Assembly (NCBI RefSeq): GCF_014323705.1
Contig: NZ_JABVEC010000006.1
Span: 186,001-250,000, forward strand
Length of the DNA: 64,000 nucleotides
Direction of reading: 5' to 3'
Origin: Actinomadura alba
GTDB taxonomy: Bacteria; Actinomycetota; Actinomycetes; Streptosporangiales; Streptosporangiaceae
Of this stretch, positions 19,482 to 28,493 are shown piece by piece. Every line of letters starts with the position of its first letter. Within the stretch, counting starts at the first letter, position 1. The notes beneath the pieces were generated by a model that worked only from the letters and a program-made list of their open reading frames with translations, was not told the DNA's origin and did not search any database. The position numbers and the translations under genes are program-made.

Positions 19482-19955
19482 ATGACCGACGATCCGGCTG
19501 AGCGGGAACGGCGCATCGCGGCGGCCATCGAGGCCGGACAACCGATCGATCTGCGCACCGGCGACGCCGGGCGTGACGATCCGGCGCGGGGGGCTACCTG
19601 GGGCGCCGACCGCACGGTTCCCGCCGGTTTCGCCAGCGCCGACCGGTCTGCGGCCGATCGGGCACGCCCTTGCGATCGCCGACGACGCCGGATTCGACGG
19701 TGAGACGTCCGTCCGTGTCATGCGAGCGCTGCTCTGCTACGCCATGGGCGCCCAGATGCGCGTGGTCGGTGCCGCCACGATGCTCGATCACCTGCTCGAC
19801 GGCCCCGCGTGGCGGCTGCCGGAATCGGACGCCGAGTGGTGTCGCACGTCGTCGCACTCCGTCCCGCTCTGCTGCGCCACGACGCCGAGACCGACTTCGA
19901 GTTCGGTCTCGATCTGCTCATCACGGCTCTGGACTCGCTGCCGGGTCGCTCATGA
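19482..19955 (+). pseudogene. Chimeric gene remnant with a TetR C-terminal domain
   Basis: A good ribosome-binding site and ATG at 19482 start a frame reading MTDDPAERERRIAAAIEAGQ then PIDLRTGDAGRDDPARGATW. This resembles the start of pentapeptide-repeat or membrane oxidoreductase-type proteins, a weak match. From about 19650 another frame encodes a TetR_C-like domain (PIGHALAIADDAGFDGETSV, then ALLCYAMGAQMRVVG). Near 19840 it shifts again to VVALRPALLRHDAETDFEFG and LDLLITALDSLPGRS, ending at 19955. At least two frame changes are needed, so this is a fused remnant, not a working gene. Confidence 0.7.
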
Positions 19956-19964
19956 CCGGACCGC

Positions 19965-20627
19965 TCACAGGGGTGGCTCGTCACCCCGGTGAGGGAGTGG
20001 CGGCGCCAGGGCGCGCAACCCCTGCCAGCTGAAGTCCATCACGTAGCGGGCGGCCTCCTCGGCCGTCACCTCAGGCCGCCTCGCCCGCCAGAGCGACACC
20101 CTCTCGCACGCGCCGATGATGATCTCTGCGTAGGCCTCCACCGCGCGGGCCGGAACGTCGGGCGCGAAGGCGGCGAGCAGCGAGGCGGTGAGCCCGCTCT
20201 GCCGGCGGCGGGTGGCCTCGATGGCGTCCGCGGCGGCGGCCGGGATCAGCATCGGCTGCTGCGCGATGACGGCCAGGGCCCGGTTGTGCCGGTCCATGAA
20301 GGCGAAGTAGGCGAGGAGCCCCCGCCACAGCGCGTCCTCGGGCGAGCCGGCGCCCGCCATCGCCTCCTGGGTCGCCTCGTAGAGGTCGGTGCGGATGCGG
20401 GCGACGCAGGCCGACAACAGCCCGTCCTTGGAACCGAAGTACTCGTACAGCATCGGCTTGGAGACGCCGACCCGCTCGGCGATCTCGTCCATCGACGCGG
20501 CCCGGTATCCCTGCTCGGCGAACACCTCCTCGGCGATGTCCAGCATCTGCCGCTCACGCTCGGGGCGGGACATCCGGCGGCGTCTGGTCGGGATCGGCCT
20601 GTTCACACGTGAACCATATCCCGGCAT
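19965..20627 (-). CDS. TetR/AcrR-family transcriptional regulator
   Basis: A 220-residue TetR protein. The DNA-binding domain at about residues 20-70 contains MLDIAEEVFAEQGYRAASMD and VSKPMLYEYFGSKDGLLSAC; an all-helical ligand domain follows. It is divergent from the flavin monooxygenase gene at 20696, so it probably controls that gene and itself. The start is uncertain: ATG 20627 gives the longest form, GTG 20606 lies inside an inverted repeat, and ATG 20573 would still keep the HTH. Confidence 0.88.
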   Translation of the reverse strand: MPGYGSRVNRPIPTRRRRMSRPERERQMLDIAEEVFAEQGYRAASMDEIAERVGVSKPMLYEYFGSKDGLLSACVARIRTDLYEATQEAMAGAGSPEDALWRGLLAYFAFMDRHNRALAVIAQQPMLIPAAAADAIEATRRRQSGLTASLLAAFAPDVPARAVEAYAEIIIGACERVSLWRARRPEVTAEEAARYVMDFSWQGLRALAPPLPHRGDEPPL

Positions 20628-20670
20628 CTACCGCCGGTAACTTACTCCTGGTAGCTTACTTGGAGTAGGT
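20601..20670. promoter_or_regulatory. Divergent TetR/monooxygenase control region
   Basis: Two candidate operators are visible. GTTCAC-AC-GTGAAC at 20601-20614 is a perfect 6+6 inverted repeat. ACTTACTCC (20640-20648) and GGAGTAGGT (20662-20670) form a 9-bp inverted repeat with one mismatch. The second lies directly upstream of the monooxygenase start and is the better candidate for repression of both genes. Confidence 0.45.
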
Positions 20671-20695
20671 GCAGTGCGGCAGAGAGGCTGAGAGC

Positions 20696-22153
20696 ATGAC
20701 CGACCAGCCGTCGATCGTCATCGTGGGCTCGGGCTTCGCCGGTCTGGGCATGGCGATCCAGCTGAAGAAGGCCGGCTTCCACGACTTCCTGATCCTCGAG
20801 AAGAACGCGGACCTCGGCGGAACGTGGCGGGACAACCACTACCCCGGCTGCGCGTGCGACGTGCCCTCGCCCATGTACTCCTTCTCCTTCGAGCTCAACC
20901 CCGGCTGGTCCCGGCTGTTCGCGCCGCAACGGGAGATCTGGGACTACATGCGCCGCTGTGTCGCCAAGCACGGGCTGGAGCCGCACCTGCGCTTCGACAG
21001 CGCGGTCGAGACCATGGAGTGGGACGAGGCGGCCGGGCACTGGGAGGTGACGGCCGCCGACGGCTCCCGCTACACCCCGAAGGCGGTCATCGCCGGTTTC
21101 GGCGGCCTGCACATCCCGTCCCATCCGGACATCCCGGGCCTGGAGCGGTTCGCCGGGCCCGCCTTCCACTCGGCCGAGTGGGATCACTCGATCGACCTTC
21201 GGGGAAAACGGGTCGCGGTCATCGGTACCGGCGCCTCCGCCGTCCAGTTCGTGCCCCGGCTGGCCGAGCACGCCTCGCGCTTGTACGTCTTCCAGCGAAC
21301 GCCCCCGTGGATCCAGCCCAAGCCCGACTTCGCGTTCCCCGCCCCGGTGCTGCGGGCGCTCAACGTGCCGGGTGCCGCCAGGGCGCTCAGGACCGCCATC
21401 TACTGGATGCTCGAGGCCCGGTCGGTCGGTTTCACCGTGGACCCCCGGCTGTCCGGGCCGATGAAGAGCGCCGCCCTGCGGCACATCGACCGGCAGATCC
21501 CCGACCCGGACCTGCGCGCCAAGGTGACCCCGGACTACACGATCGGGTGCAAGCGCGTCCTGCTCTCCTCGGACTACTACCCGGCACTGACCCGCCCCCA
21601 TGTCGATCTGGTGACCGAGGGGATCACCGAGGTCACCGAGACTGGTGTCGTCACCGCGGACGGATCGGCCCATGAGGTCGATGTGATCATCTTCGGGACC
21701 GGCTTCGAGGTCACGGACGCGCTGACCCGTCAGCGGATCACCGGCCGGAACGGGCTCAAGATCCAGGAGGCCTGGGCGGACGGCGTCGAGGCCCATCACG
21801 GCATCACGGTCCCGGGCTTCCCGAACCTCTTCCTGCTCGTCGGCCCGAACACCGGGCTCGGCCACAACTCGATCATCTTCATGATCGAGTCACAGATCCA
21901 GCACATCCTCGGCTGCCTGCGGCTCCTGTCGTCCCGCCGAGGGCGCACCATCGAGGTGCGAGGGCCCGCCATGCGCCGGTACAACGATCGCGTTCAGCGC
22001 CGGCTGGGCCGGGCCGTCTGGAGTCAGGGCGGCTGCCGGAGCTGGTACCTGGACGAGAACGGCGTGAACCGCACTCTGTGGCCCGGCTTCAGCTTCGAGT
22101 ACTGGGCCGCCACCCGCAGGCCGAACCCCGCGGACTACATCGTGACCGGCTGA
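20696..22153 (+). CDS. FAD-dependent Baeyer-Villiger-type monooxygenase
   Basis: This 485-residue class B flavoprotein has an FAD Rossmann motif (IVIVGSGFAGLGMAIQLKK), the Baeyer-Villiger fingerprint FxGxxxHxxxW (FAGPAFHSAEW) and an NADPH Rossmann motif (VAVIGTGASAVQFVPRL). The GTGFEVTDALT and LVGPNTGLGHNSI blocks also fit. Such enzymes insert oxygen next to ketones (to esters or lactones) or oxidise other carbonyls and heteroatoms; the substrate is unknown. It is probably regulated by the divergent TetR protein. Confidence 0.9.
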   Translation: MTDQPSIVIVGSGFAGLGMAIQLKKAGFHDFLILEKNADLGGTWRDNHYPGCACDVPSPMYSFSFELNPGWSRLFAPQREIWDYMRRCVAKHGLEPHLRFDSAVETMEWDEAAGHWEVTAADGSRYTPKAVIAGFGGLHIPSHPDIPGLERFAGPAFHSAEWDHSIDLRGKRVAVIGTGASAVQFVPRLAEHASRLYVFQRTPPWIQPKPDFAFPAPVLRALNVPGAARALRTAIYWMLEARSVGFTVDPRLSGPMKSAALRHIDRQIPDPDLRAKVTPDYTIGCKRVLLSSDYYPALTRPHVDLVTEGITEVTETGVVTADGSAHEVDVIIFGTGFEVTDALTRQRITGRNGLKIQEAWADGVEAHHGITVPGFPNLFLLVGPNTGLGHNSIIFMIESQIQHILGCLRLLSSRRGRTIEVRGPAMRRYNDRVQRRLGRAVWSQGGCRSWYLDENGVNRTLWPGFSFEYWAATRRPNPADYIVTG

Positions 22154-22197
22154 AGTATCGGCCCGCGCGGGACCGAGCCCGGGAGTGTGCGGAGGTG

Positions 22198-22842
22198 TCA
22201 GCCGGCGTAGAAGAGCGGCCGCAGCCCGGCGACGAGCTGCCGGATGACCGGCCGTTGCTCCTCAACGGTGCGGCCGTGCAGGCCGAGCACCGGGTCGAGC
22301 CCGTCGTAGTACGGCGCGAGCGCGACGTGCTGGAAGAGCAGGACGGCGAGAGTGGAGATGACCCGGAGATCGGCGTCCGGCCGGATGTCACCGCGCTCGG
22401 CCCACGTGGCGAGCAGCGGGTCGATGATCTGCAGATAGTGCTGGTTGGAGGTTTCGCGCACCAGCCCGCGCACGTCGTTGTCCAGCTCGAAGATGCCGGC
22501 GGCGGTGATGCCGCGTTCCAGCGGATGGACGGCCATGTACTCCGTCCACTCACAGAAGACGTCGACCAGCCAGTCCTCGAAGGACTGGGCGAAGTCGAGA
22601 CGCGACACCCGGCTTTCCATCCCCTCCCGCGTGCGCCGGGACGCCTCGTCGCACACGTAGGCGAAGAACTCCTGCTTGTCGGTGAAGTACTGGAACAGTG
22701 AGCCCTTGGCGATCTCGGCTTCGCGGGCGATCGTGTTCAGGCTGCCGGTCGAGAAGCCGTGCTCGCCGAATTCCCGCATCGCCGCGTTGAGAATCCGCTC
22801 ACGCTTCGCGACGTTGAGCCGGAACCAGGTCGACGTCGGCAT
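22198..22842 (-). CDS. TetR/AcrR-family transcriptional regulator
   Basis: A 214-residue TetR protein with the HTH near the N-terminus (RILNAAMREFGEHGFSTGSL, then IAKGSLFQYFTDKQEFFAYV). The C-terminal domain includes YMAVHPLERGITAAGIFELD and is of the type seen in fatty-acid or xenobiotic regulators. It converges on the monooxygenase gene, 45 bp away. An inverted repeat at 22865-22890, just upstream, is probably its own operator. Confidence 0.88.
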   Translation of the reverse strand: MPTSTWFRLNVAKRERILNAAMREFGEHGFSTGSLNTIAREAEIAKGSLFQYFTDKQEFFAYVCDEASRRTREGMESRVSRLDFAQSFEDWLVDVFCEWTEYMAVHPLERGITAAGIFELDNDVRGLVRETSNQHYLQIIDPLLATWAERGDIRPDADLRVISTLAVLLFQHVALAPYYDGLDPVLGLHGRTVEEQRPVIRQLVAGLRPLFYAG

Positions 22843-22864
22843 GAATCAGCTTTCTCTGGATGTG

Positions 22865-22890
22865 TGACTAGAGGGTCAGATTACTAGTCG
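22865..22890. promoter_or_regulatory. Inverted repeat, candidate TetR operator
   Basis: TGACTAG (22865-22871) and CTAGTCG (22884-22890) flank a 12-bp spacer; ACTAGT lies in the right arm. The site is 22 bp upstream of the TetR start at 22842. Confidence 0.5.
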
Positions 22891-23015
22891 ATTGCACACG
22901 TAGGGGATGAAATGCCGTCGTCGAGCGTGTCGCCGGGCGCGCGGTAGCCGGCGTCCACTCGTGCTCGCGTCTTCGGTTCGCGGTCCCGCGCGATGCCGCC
23001 CGGCGGCGCGGACCA

Positions 23016-23831
23016 TCAGTACCAGTGGTTGGCCTGCCAGAACCCCCACGCCTTGCAGGGGTCTCCGTACCGCGCCTTGATGTAACCGAGTCCCCACGCG
23101 ATCTGCGTCGCCGCGTTGGTCTGCCAGTCCGACCCGGCCGAGGCCATCTTGGATCCGGGCAGCGACTGCGGGATGCCATAGGCGTCACTGGTCGGGTTGT
23201 CGGCCCGCTCGTTCCATCCGCTCTCGCGGGTCCACATCGTCTCGAGCGACGGCCAGCAGCGGGCCCAGCCCTTGAGGGCGTTCATCTGCTTGCCGATCGC
23301 CTTATTGCGCGCGGGGCTGGTGTCGAGCTTGGCCAGTGCCGCAGCCGAGGCCGACGCGCGGGCGCGCGCCCGCTGCTGTGCCCTGATCTTGGCGTCGCGC
23401 TTCGCCTTCTCCTTGGCGATGCGCTCGGCCCGCACCTGTTCCTCGTGCGCCCGCTTCTTGGCGTTGGCGACGGCCGCCGCCTCGATCGGTGACATCTCCG
23501 ATCTGGTCATCATCGCGACCAGTTCATTGGCGGACATGTCCCCGGCTGCGGGCGGTGGCTCCCCGCCGCCCGGGCTGAAGTGGATCACCGCCGCCACGAG
23601 CGCCACCGTGACCAGCGACATGATCGTCACAGTGTGGGTGAGGATCCGGCGGAGGACGCCCGGGTCGCCCGGCTCGCGCCGGGGCCGGCGTTCGCGCCGC
23701 TCCGACCGTACGTTCGTCGTCTTCCGCCGGGACGATCGCTGCCCGGGGGGCGACGGCCGCCGTCCCCGCGATCCGCGTTGCGGTTCCACCGGCCTGGACC
23801 GCGTGCGCGTGCCCTGCTCCTGATCCCGCAT
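23016..23831 (-). CDS. Membrane-anchored lytic transglycosylase-like protein
   Basis: A 271-residue protein with a very basic N-terminus (about 60 residues rich in Arg), one transmembrane helix (about residues 66-85) and an alanine/lysine/arginine-rich coiled-coil-like stretch (115-170). The C-terminal domain has MWTRESGWNERADNPTSDAY, GIPQSLPGSKM and IAWGLGYIKARYGDPCKAW, the signature of actinobacterial transglycosylase-like (lysozyme-fold) domains with the catalytic Glu in RESGW. It probably cleaves peptidoglycan glycan strands. The ATG at 23831 is chosen because upstream in-frame sequence lacks features; no clear ribosome-binding site is visible. Confidence 0.8.
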   Translation of the reverse strand: MRDQEQGTRTRSRPVEPQRGSRGRRPSPPGQRSSRRKTTNVRSERRERRPRREPGDPGVLRRILTHTVTIMSLVTVALVAAVIHFSPGGGEPPPAAGDMSANELVAMMTRSEMSPIEAAAVANAKKRAHEEQVRAERIAKEKAKRDAKIRAQQRARARASASAAALAKLDTSPARNKAIGKQMNALKGWARCWPSLETMWTRESGWNERADNPTSDAYGIPQSLPGSKMASAGSDWQTNAATQIAWGLGYIKARYGDPCKAWGFWQANHWY

Positions 23832-23967
23832 GAACACGTAGATTGCACCACGTTGGTGGTCGGTCGCTCGGTTTTGGACAATCTCGTTTGAGTAAACCGG
23901 CGGACGCGCAGCCGCCGGAACGGTATGCGCTCCCGTCACACCAGCCTCGCCGGCCTCCGCGGAACGC

Positions 23968-24483
23968 CTAGAGGGCGGTGTCTCCGACGGCTTCCCGGAC
24001 GGGCTGCAGCGCGGCGAAGAGCTCCTGGTAGAGCCCGCCCAGCCGGTCCAGGGGGACCGTTTCGGCATGGGTGAGCGCCTCGTTGGCCCGCTTGACGCAC
24101 TCCCTGCCCCGCTCGGTGATCTCGACGAGCGTCGTACGGCGGTCGTGGGCGTGCGGCCGGCGGATCACCAGGCCCTCGGCCTCCAACTGGTCGATCGTGA
24201 GCGTCACCGTGGTCTGGTGCACCATCATCAGCCGGCTCAACGCGCTCAGCCGGGCGCTGCCGCCCGTGCTCAGGGCCAGCGTCGTGAGCAGGAAATAGCC
24301 GGTGCGGTTGATGCCGAACCGCTTGAGCTCCGCCTCCAGCGCCTTCTTGAGGAGCTGATGGAGCCTGCTGATCGAGCAGAGGGCCATGAACGGCCAGGGC
24401 TCACCGGTGAGGCCCTGCCCGTCCCAGCGGTCCAGAGCCCCGGTGACCAGCGGGTCTGGGCGGCCTCGCGTGGGTGTGTGCAC
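23968..24483 (-). CDS. MarR-family transcriptional regulator
   Basis: This 171-residue MarR protein has a winged HTH in the middle (SARLSALSRLMMVHQTTVTL, then LEAEGLVIRRPHAHDRRTTL and VEITERGREC). It is divergent from the mce operon, with 227 bp between the starts, and is the obvious candidate regulator. The GTG at 24483 begins the conserved part; upstream in-frame residues run into the intergenic region. AGTACTC and GAGTGCT, about 20 bp apart between 24519 and 24555, form an imperfect inverted repeat that could be its site. Confidence 0.85.
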   Translation of the reverse strand: MHTPTRGRPDPLVTGALDRWDGQGLTGEPWPFMALCSISRLHQLLKKALEAELKRFGINRTGYFLLTTLALSTGGSARLSALSRLMMVHQTTVTLTIDQLEAEGLVIRRPHAHDRRTTLVEITERGRECVKRANEALTHAETVPLDRLGGLYQELFAALQPVREAVGDTAL

Positions 24484-24710
24484 GCACAGATCGTAGCTTT
24501 CGACAAACAGTGATGTAAGTACTCGCTTCTTAGACTTTATTGGCTTAGAGTGCTCTAGATCACATCCGGGGCGAATCGATGCGATCCGGCGACGGCCGTG
24601 CGGGTCGCACGGTGGCATCGCCCGCCGGTCGTGACCGGAAGGCGCCAACGTCTGCGGACGAAGGAGGCTGGGATGATCCTGATCGCCGTTCCCGGTGAGG
24701 GCCCCGCCCG

Positions 24711-25514
24711 ATGGTCCTGAGCCTCTACGAGGTCCCCCGGTCGGCCGCGCGGAAGGCCGGGTCCGCGCTCGACCAGACCGGCCTGCTGTTCGTCACGCTG
24801 CTCGAGGGCCTGCGGCGCACCTGGGACGTCCGCCGCTGGTGGGGCGAGTACATCGAGCAGTGCTGGTTCATCGCCCGCGTCACCAGCCTTCCGGTGCTGC
24901 TCATCGCCCTGCCGCTCGGCGCCACCATCTCCCTGCAGGTGGGCGAGATCTCCCGGCAGATCGGCGCCCAGTCGGCCACCGGCGCGGCCGTCGTCACCGC
25001 ACTGGTACGGGAGGTCGCGCCGCTGGCGGCGGCCCTGCTGATCAGCGGTGCCGCCGGCTCGGCCATGACGGCCGACATGGGGGCGCGCAAGATCCGCGAC
25101 GAGCTCGCCGCCATGGAGGTCATGGCGGTCAACCCGGTGCATCGCCTGGTCACGCCCCGGCTGTGGGCGGCCAGCACGGTCGGCGTCCTGCTGTGCTCGC
25201 TCATCGTGCTGTCCGGGGTCGCGGGCGGCTACTACTTCAACGTCGTCCAGCAGGGCGTCAGCCCGGGCGCCTACTTCGACGGCGCGGCCTCGCTGCTGCA
25301 GCTGTCGGATCTGCTCGTCACGCTCTTCAAGGCCTGGATCTTCGGATTCATCGCTGCGGCGGTCGCGTGCCACATGGGCATGAACTGCGCGTTCGGCCCC
25401 GTGGGGGTGGGCCGCGCGGTCAACAGGTCGGCGGTGGTCGCGTCGATCCTCGTCTTCGCGGCCAACTACGTGATCAGCATGCTGTACTACGCCCTCGTCC
25501 CCCCGAGGATCTGA
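24711..25514 (+). CDS. YrbE/MlaE-type permease of the mce operon (first)
   Basis: A 267-residue multi-spanning MlaE-family permease. Its core blocks are VREVAPLAAALLISGAAGSA and DMGARKIRDELAAMEVMAVN, the EQ-loop region that contacts the ATPase. With the second YrbE it forms the transmembrane part of an ABC-type importer for lipids or sterols delivered by Mce proteins. It is the first gene of a nine-gene operon. The ATPase (MceG/Mkl type) is not encoded nearby, as is usual in actinobacteria. Confidence 0.92.
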   Translation: MVLSLYEVPRSAARKAGSALDQTGLLFVTLLEGLRRTWDVRRWWGEYIEQCWFIARVTSLPVLLIALPLGATISLQVGEISRQIGAQSATGAAVVTALVREVAPLAAALLISGAAGSAMTADMGARKIRDELAAMEVMAVNPVHRLVTPRLWAASTVGVLLCSLIVLSGVAGGYYFNVVQQGVSPGAYFDGAASLLQLSDLLVTLFKAWIFGFIAAAVACHMGMNCAFGPVGVGRAVNRSAVVASILVFAANYVISMLYYALVPPRI

Positions 25515-26368
25515 TGGTCGCGATCCAGCCCGCGCGCCGGCTCGGCCGGCTGGTCCGGGATCGGGCGGCCCGCGTCGCCGATGCGGCCGAGCTGCCGGTG
25601 TTCCTCGGCCGGGTCCTGTACAGCCTGGTCTTCGAGATCATCCTGCGCCGCAAGTACGGCAAGACCGTCCTGCGGCAGGTCAGCGACATCACGATCGGGG
25701 TCGGCGCCATCGTCGTCGGCGGCGGCATGGTGTTCGTGATCTTCTCGATGTCGTTCTTCACGGGCCTGCAGGTCGGCATGCAGGGCTATCCCGGCCTCCA
25801 GCGGATCGGCGTCGAGTCCTTCACCGGCCTGGTCGCCAGCTTCGCCAACGTCCGTGAGGTCACGCCCGTCATCGCCGGCGTCGCCCTCATCGCCCAGGTC
25901 GGCTCGGCCTTCACCGCCGAACTCGGCGCGATGCGCATCTCCGAGGAGATCGACGCCCTCGACGTCATGGGCATCAACTCGCTGGCCTACCTCGTGTGCA
26001 CCCGCGTCGCCGCTGCCGTGATCACCCTGGTGCCGCTCTACCTGCTGTCGCTGTTCGCCAGCTTCTTCGCCACCCGCTTCATCACCACCGAGTTCTTCGG
26101 CCTGTCCCCGGGGATCTACGACTACTACTTCCATCTGTACCTGCCGCCGATCGACGTCTTCTACAGCGCGCTGAAGGTGGCGTTGTTCGCGTTCGTCATC
26201 GTCTTCATCCACTGCTACCGGGGCTACTACGCCGTCGGCGGGCCGGTCGGCGTGGGCGTGGCCACGGGCCGGGCGATCCGCGAGTCGATGGTCGCGGTCG
26301 TTCTGCTCAACCTGCTCCTGTCGTACATCTTCTGGGGCGATGGCGGAACGGTGAGGCTGACCGGATGA
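25514..26368 (+). CDS. YrbE/MlaE-type permease of the mce operon (second)
   Basis: A 284-residue permease paralogous to the first. It has FANVREVTPVIAGVALIAQV, then MRISEEIDALDVMGINSLAY and C-terminal membrane helices ending in LLSYIFWGDGG. Its ATG overlaps the first gene's stop by one base. The pair is the standard YrbEA/YrbEB heterodimer of mce operons. Confidence 0.92.
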   Translation: MVAIQPARRLGRLVRDRAARVADAAELPVFLGRVLYSLVFEIILRRKYGKTVLRQVSDITIGVGAIVVGGGMVFVIFSMSFFTGLQVGMQGYPGLQRIGVESFTGLVASFANVREVTPVIAGVALIAQVGSAFTAELGAMRISEEIDALDVMGINSLAYLVCTRVAAAVITLVPLYLLSLFASFFATRFITTEFFGLSPGIYDYYFHLYLPPIDVFYSALKVALFAFVIVFIHCYRGYYAVGGPVGVGVATGRAIRESMVAVVLLNLLLSYIFWGDGGTVRLTG

Positions 26369-27420
26369 GCGTCTTCGACCAGTCGCTGTCGCGCAGGTCC
26401 CGTGCCGCGTTCGGCGCCATGGGCGCGGGCGTCATCGCCCTCGGCGTCTTCGCGGCCGTCGAGGGGGTGACCCCGTCGCGCTCCGGCACGTACTACACCG
26501 CGACGTTCGGACGCGCTGGTCAAGGTCTGGACGACCACTCGGACGTGAAGATCCGCGGCATCACCGTGGGCGGCGTCGAATCGGTCTCGCTGGACCGCCG
26601 GGGCCGGGCGAGCGTGCGGATCCGGGTCGAACGGGGCATCCGCGTCCCGAGGAGCACCGTCGCCGGGATCGAGCCGGTGTCGGTGTTCGGGCCGAAGGAC
26701 ATCGCCCTCGACCTCGGATCCGGCGAGGGCGCCGGCCCGTACCTGCGCGACGGCGCGGCGATCGCCAGGACCAGGGATCCGCGGGAACTCGCCGACGTGG
26801 CCTGGCCGGCGTACAAGCTGACCGCCGAGATCGACCCGCACGAGCTGTACACCATCGTGCACACCTTCGCCGAGGGGCTGCGCGGAAAGGGGCCGGCGCT
26901 GGGCCGCACCGTCGACAACGGCGGCAGGCTGCTCGACCAGGCCGACGGCGACCGGGCCGAGATCCGGCGGCTGCTGTCCGACGTCGAGGGCATCGGCGCC
27001 ACGTTCGGAGACCGCGGTGACACCCTCGTCGGCATCACCCGCGACCTGAACGACCTGTCACCCGTCGTGACCGACCGGCCCGACAAGGTCGACCATCTGC
27101 TCGACGGGTCCGCACGGCTGGCCGGAACCGTCAGCCGGAATCTGGAGGTCCAGGGCGACGAGCTCGGCGCGCTGCTCGACAGCGGCGGCGCGGCGATCGA
27201 CGCGGTCCACGCCGAGCTCAGGAACGTGCCGATCCTCATGGACGGTCTCACCGCGTACTTCGGCACGCTGGGAACGATCGTCCGGGTGCCCGGGCCGAAC
27301 GGCAAGCTGCTGGCCCAGGTGGTCGCGTACCTGCCGCTCGACATCTGTAAGACGCTGATCGACCTCTGCGTGCCGCCCGGTCCCCTCGGGCGGAACGCCG
27401 GCCAGGGAGGCCCGCGATGA
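26365..27420 (+). CDS. MceA protein
   Basis: This 351-residue protein has one N-terminal transmembrane helix (about residues 15-36) and then the MCE/MlaD domain: ATFGRAGQGLDDHSDVKIRG then ITVGGVESVSLDRRGRASVR. A long helical region follows. MCE proteins assemble into hexameric tubes that carry hydrophobic substrates across the envelope. A Cys pair near the C-terminus (DICKTLIDLC) may form a disulfide. Its ATG overlaps the yrbEB stop (ATGA). Confidence 0.9.
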   Translation: MSVFDQSLSRRSRAAFGAMGAGVIALGVFAAVEGVTPSRSGTYYTATFGRAGQGLDDHSDVKIRGITVGGVESVSLDRRGRASVRIRVERGIRVPRSTVAGIEPVSVFGPKDIALDLGSGEGAGPYLRDGAAIARTRDPRELADVAWPAYKLTAEIDPHELYTIVHTFAEGLRGKGPALGRTVDNGGRLLDQADGDRAEIRRLLSDVEGIGATFGDRGDTLVGITRDLNDLSPVVTDRPDKVDHLLDGSARLAGTVSRNLEVQGDELGALLDSGGAAIDAVHAELRNVPILMDGLTAYFGTLGTIVRVPGPNGKLLAQVVAYLPLDICKTLIDLCVPPGPLGRNAGQGGPR

Positions 27421-28493
27421 GCCCGCGGACCGGCCGCGGCGGGGGACACGGGCCCTCGCGCGGCGCGCTGGTGCGCTTCACCGCGTTCGCGGTGGTCACC
27501 GGGCTGCTGACGCTGTTCATCGCCGTGCAGATCACCGGTACCTCCTTCGGCGACCGCTACCGGCTCACCGGAACCTTCGACGACGTCACCGGGCTGCTCG
27601 AGGGCGATCTGGTCAAGGTGGCCGGCACCCCGGTCGGCCGGGTCACGGGCATCGGGGTGACGGACGGCCGAGCCGAGGTCACCGTGGCGGTCGACGACGG
27701 CGTACGGCTGCCCCGGGACTCCGCCATGTCGATCCGCTGGCGGAACATGATCGGCCAGCGGACGGTCTATCTGGAACCGGGGCGCAGCGCCGCCATGCTG
27801 GAACCGGGGGACCGGGTGACGCGCACCCGCTCCGTGGTGGACCTCGGCGAGCTGGTCAACGGCCTTGGGCCGCTCACCCGCAACCTCGATCCCGGCCAGC
27901 TCAACCAGCTGCTGAACGCGTTCGCCAAGGCGCTCGACGGCAACGCGGCCGACATCAACCTGCTCATCGCCAATCTGGACGGCCTCACCCGGACGTTCGC
28001 CGCCCGAAGCCGGACCATCAGCCAGATGATCAAGGATTACAGCACCGTGAGCGGCGCGCTCGCCCGGCGGGACCGGCAGATCGCGCAGAGCGTCGACAAT
28101 CTCGCCGAGCTGACGGAGTTCTTCGCCGGCAACACGAGGCTCCTCGACGACGCCGTGGTCGAGATCTCCGGTGTCACCACGAACCTCAACGCGGTCCTCG
28201 GCGGCAATGAGGAGCGGCTGGGTCGTACGATCCGCAGCCTGTCCCGGTTCACCGGCACCGCGCGGGCGAACATCGACAAGCTGGAACAGGTCGTCCGGCA
28301 ACTCCCGCCGGCGATGCGGGCGCTCTTCCAGACCTTCAACGGCGGTCATTTCATGCGTACGACCGCGCTGTGCGTCAACCTCGTCCAGGGCCCCTGCCCG
28401 TTCCCGATGACGTTGCCGGGGCAGCCCGCGAACGCGAACCCCGCACCGGGCGACCTCAAGAGGCTCGAATCCCTCCTGCGGGGAGGACGCTGA
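27417..28493 (+). CDS. MceB protein
   Basis: A 358-residue protein with an N-terminal transmembrane helix (about residues 20-40). The MCE domain has YRLTGTFDDVTGLLEGDLVK then VAGTPVGRVTGIGVTDGRAE. Helical regions with DLGELVNGLGPLTRNLDPGQ follow. A Cys pair near the C-terminus (ALCVNLVQGPC) is as in other MceB proteins. It is coupled to mceA by a 4-bp overlap. Confidence 0.9.
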   Translation: MSPRTGRGGGHGPSRGALVRFTAFAVVTGLLTLFIAVQITGTSFGDRYRLTGTFDDVTGLLEGDLVKVAGTPVGRVTGIGVTDGRAEVTVAVDDGVRLPRDSAMSIRWRNMIGQRTVYLEPGRSAAMLEPGDRVTRTRSVVDLGELVNGLGPLTRNLDPGQLNQLLNAFAKALDGNAADINLLIANLDGLTRTFAARSRTISQMIKDYSTVSGALARRDRQIAQSVDNLAELTEFFAGNTRLLDDAVVEISGVTTNLNAVLGGNEERLGRTIRSLSRFTGTARANIDKLEQVVRQLPPAMRALFQTFNGGHFMRTTALCVNLVQGPCPFPMTLPGQPANANPAPGDLKRLESLLRGGR

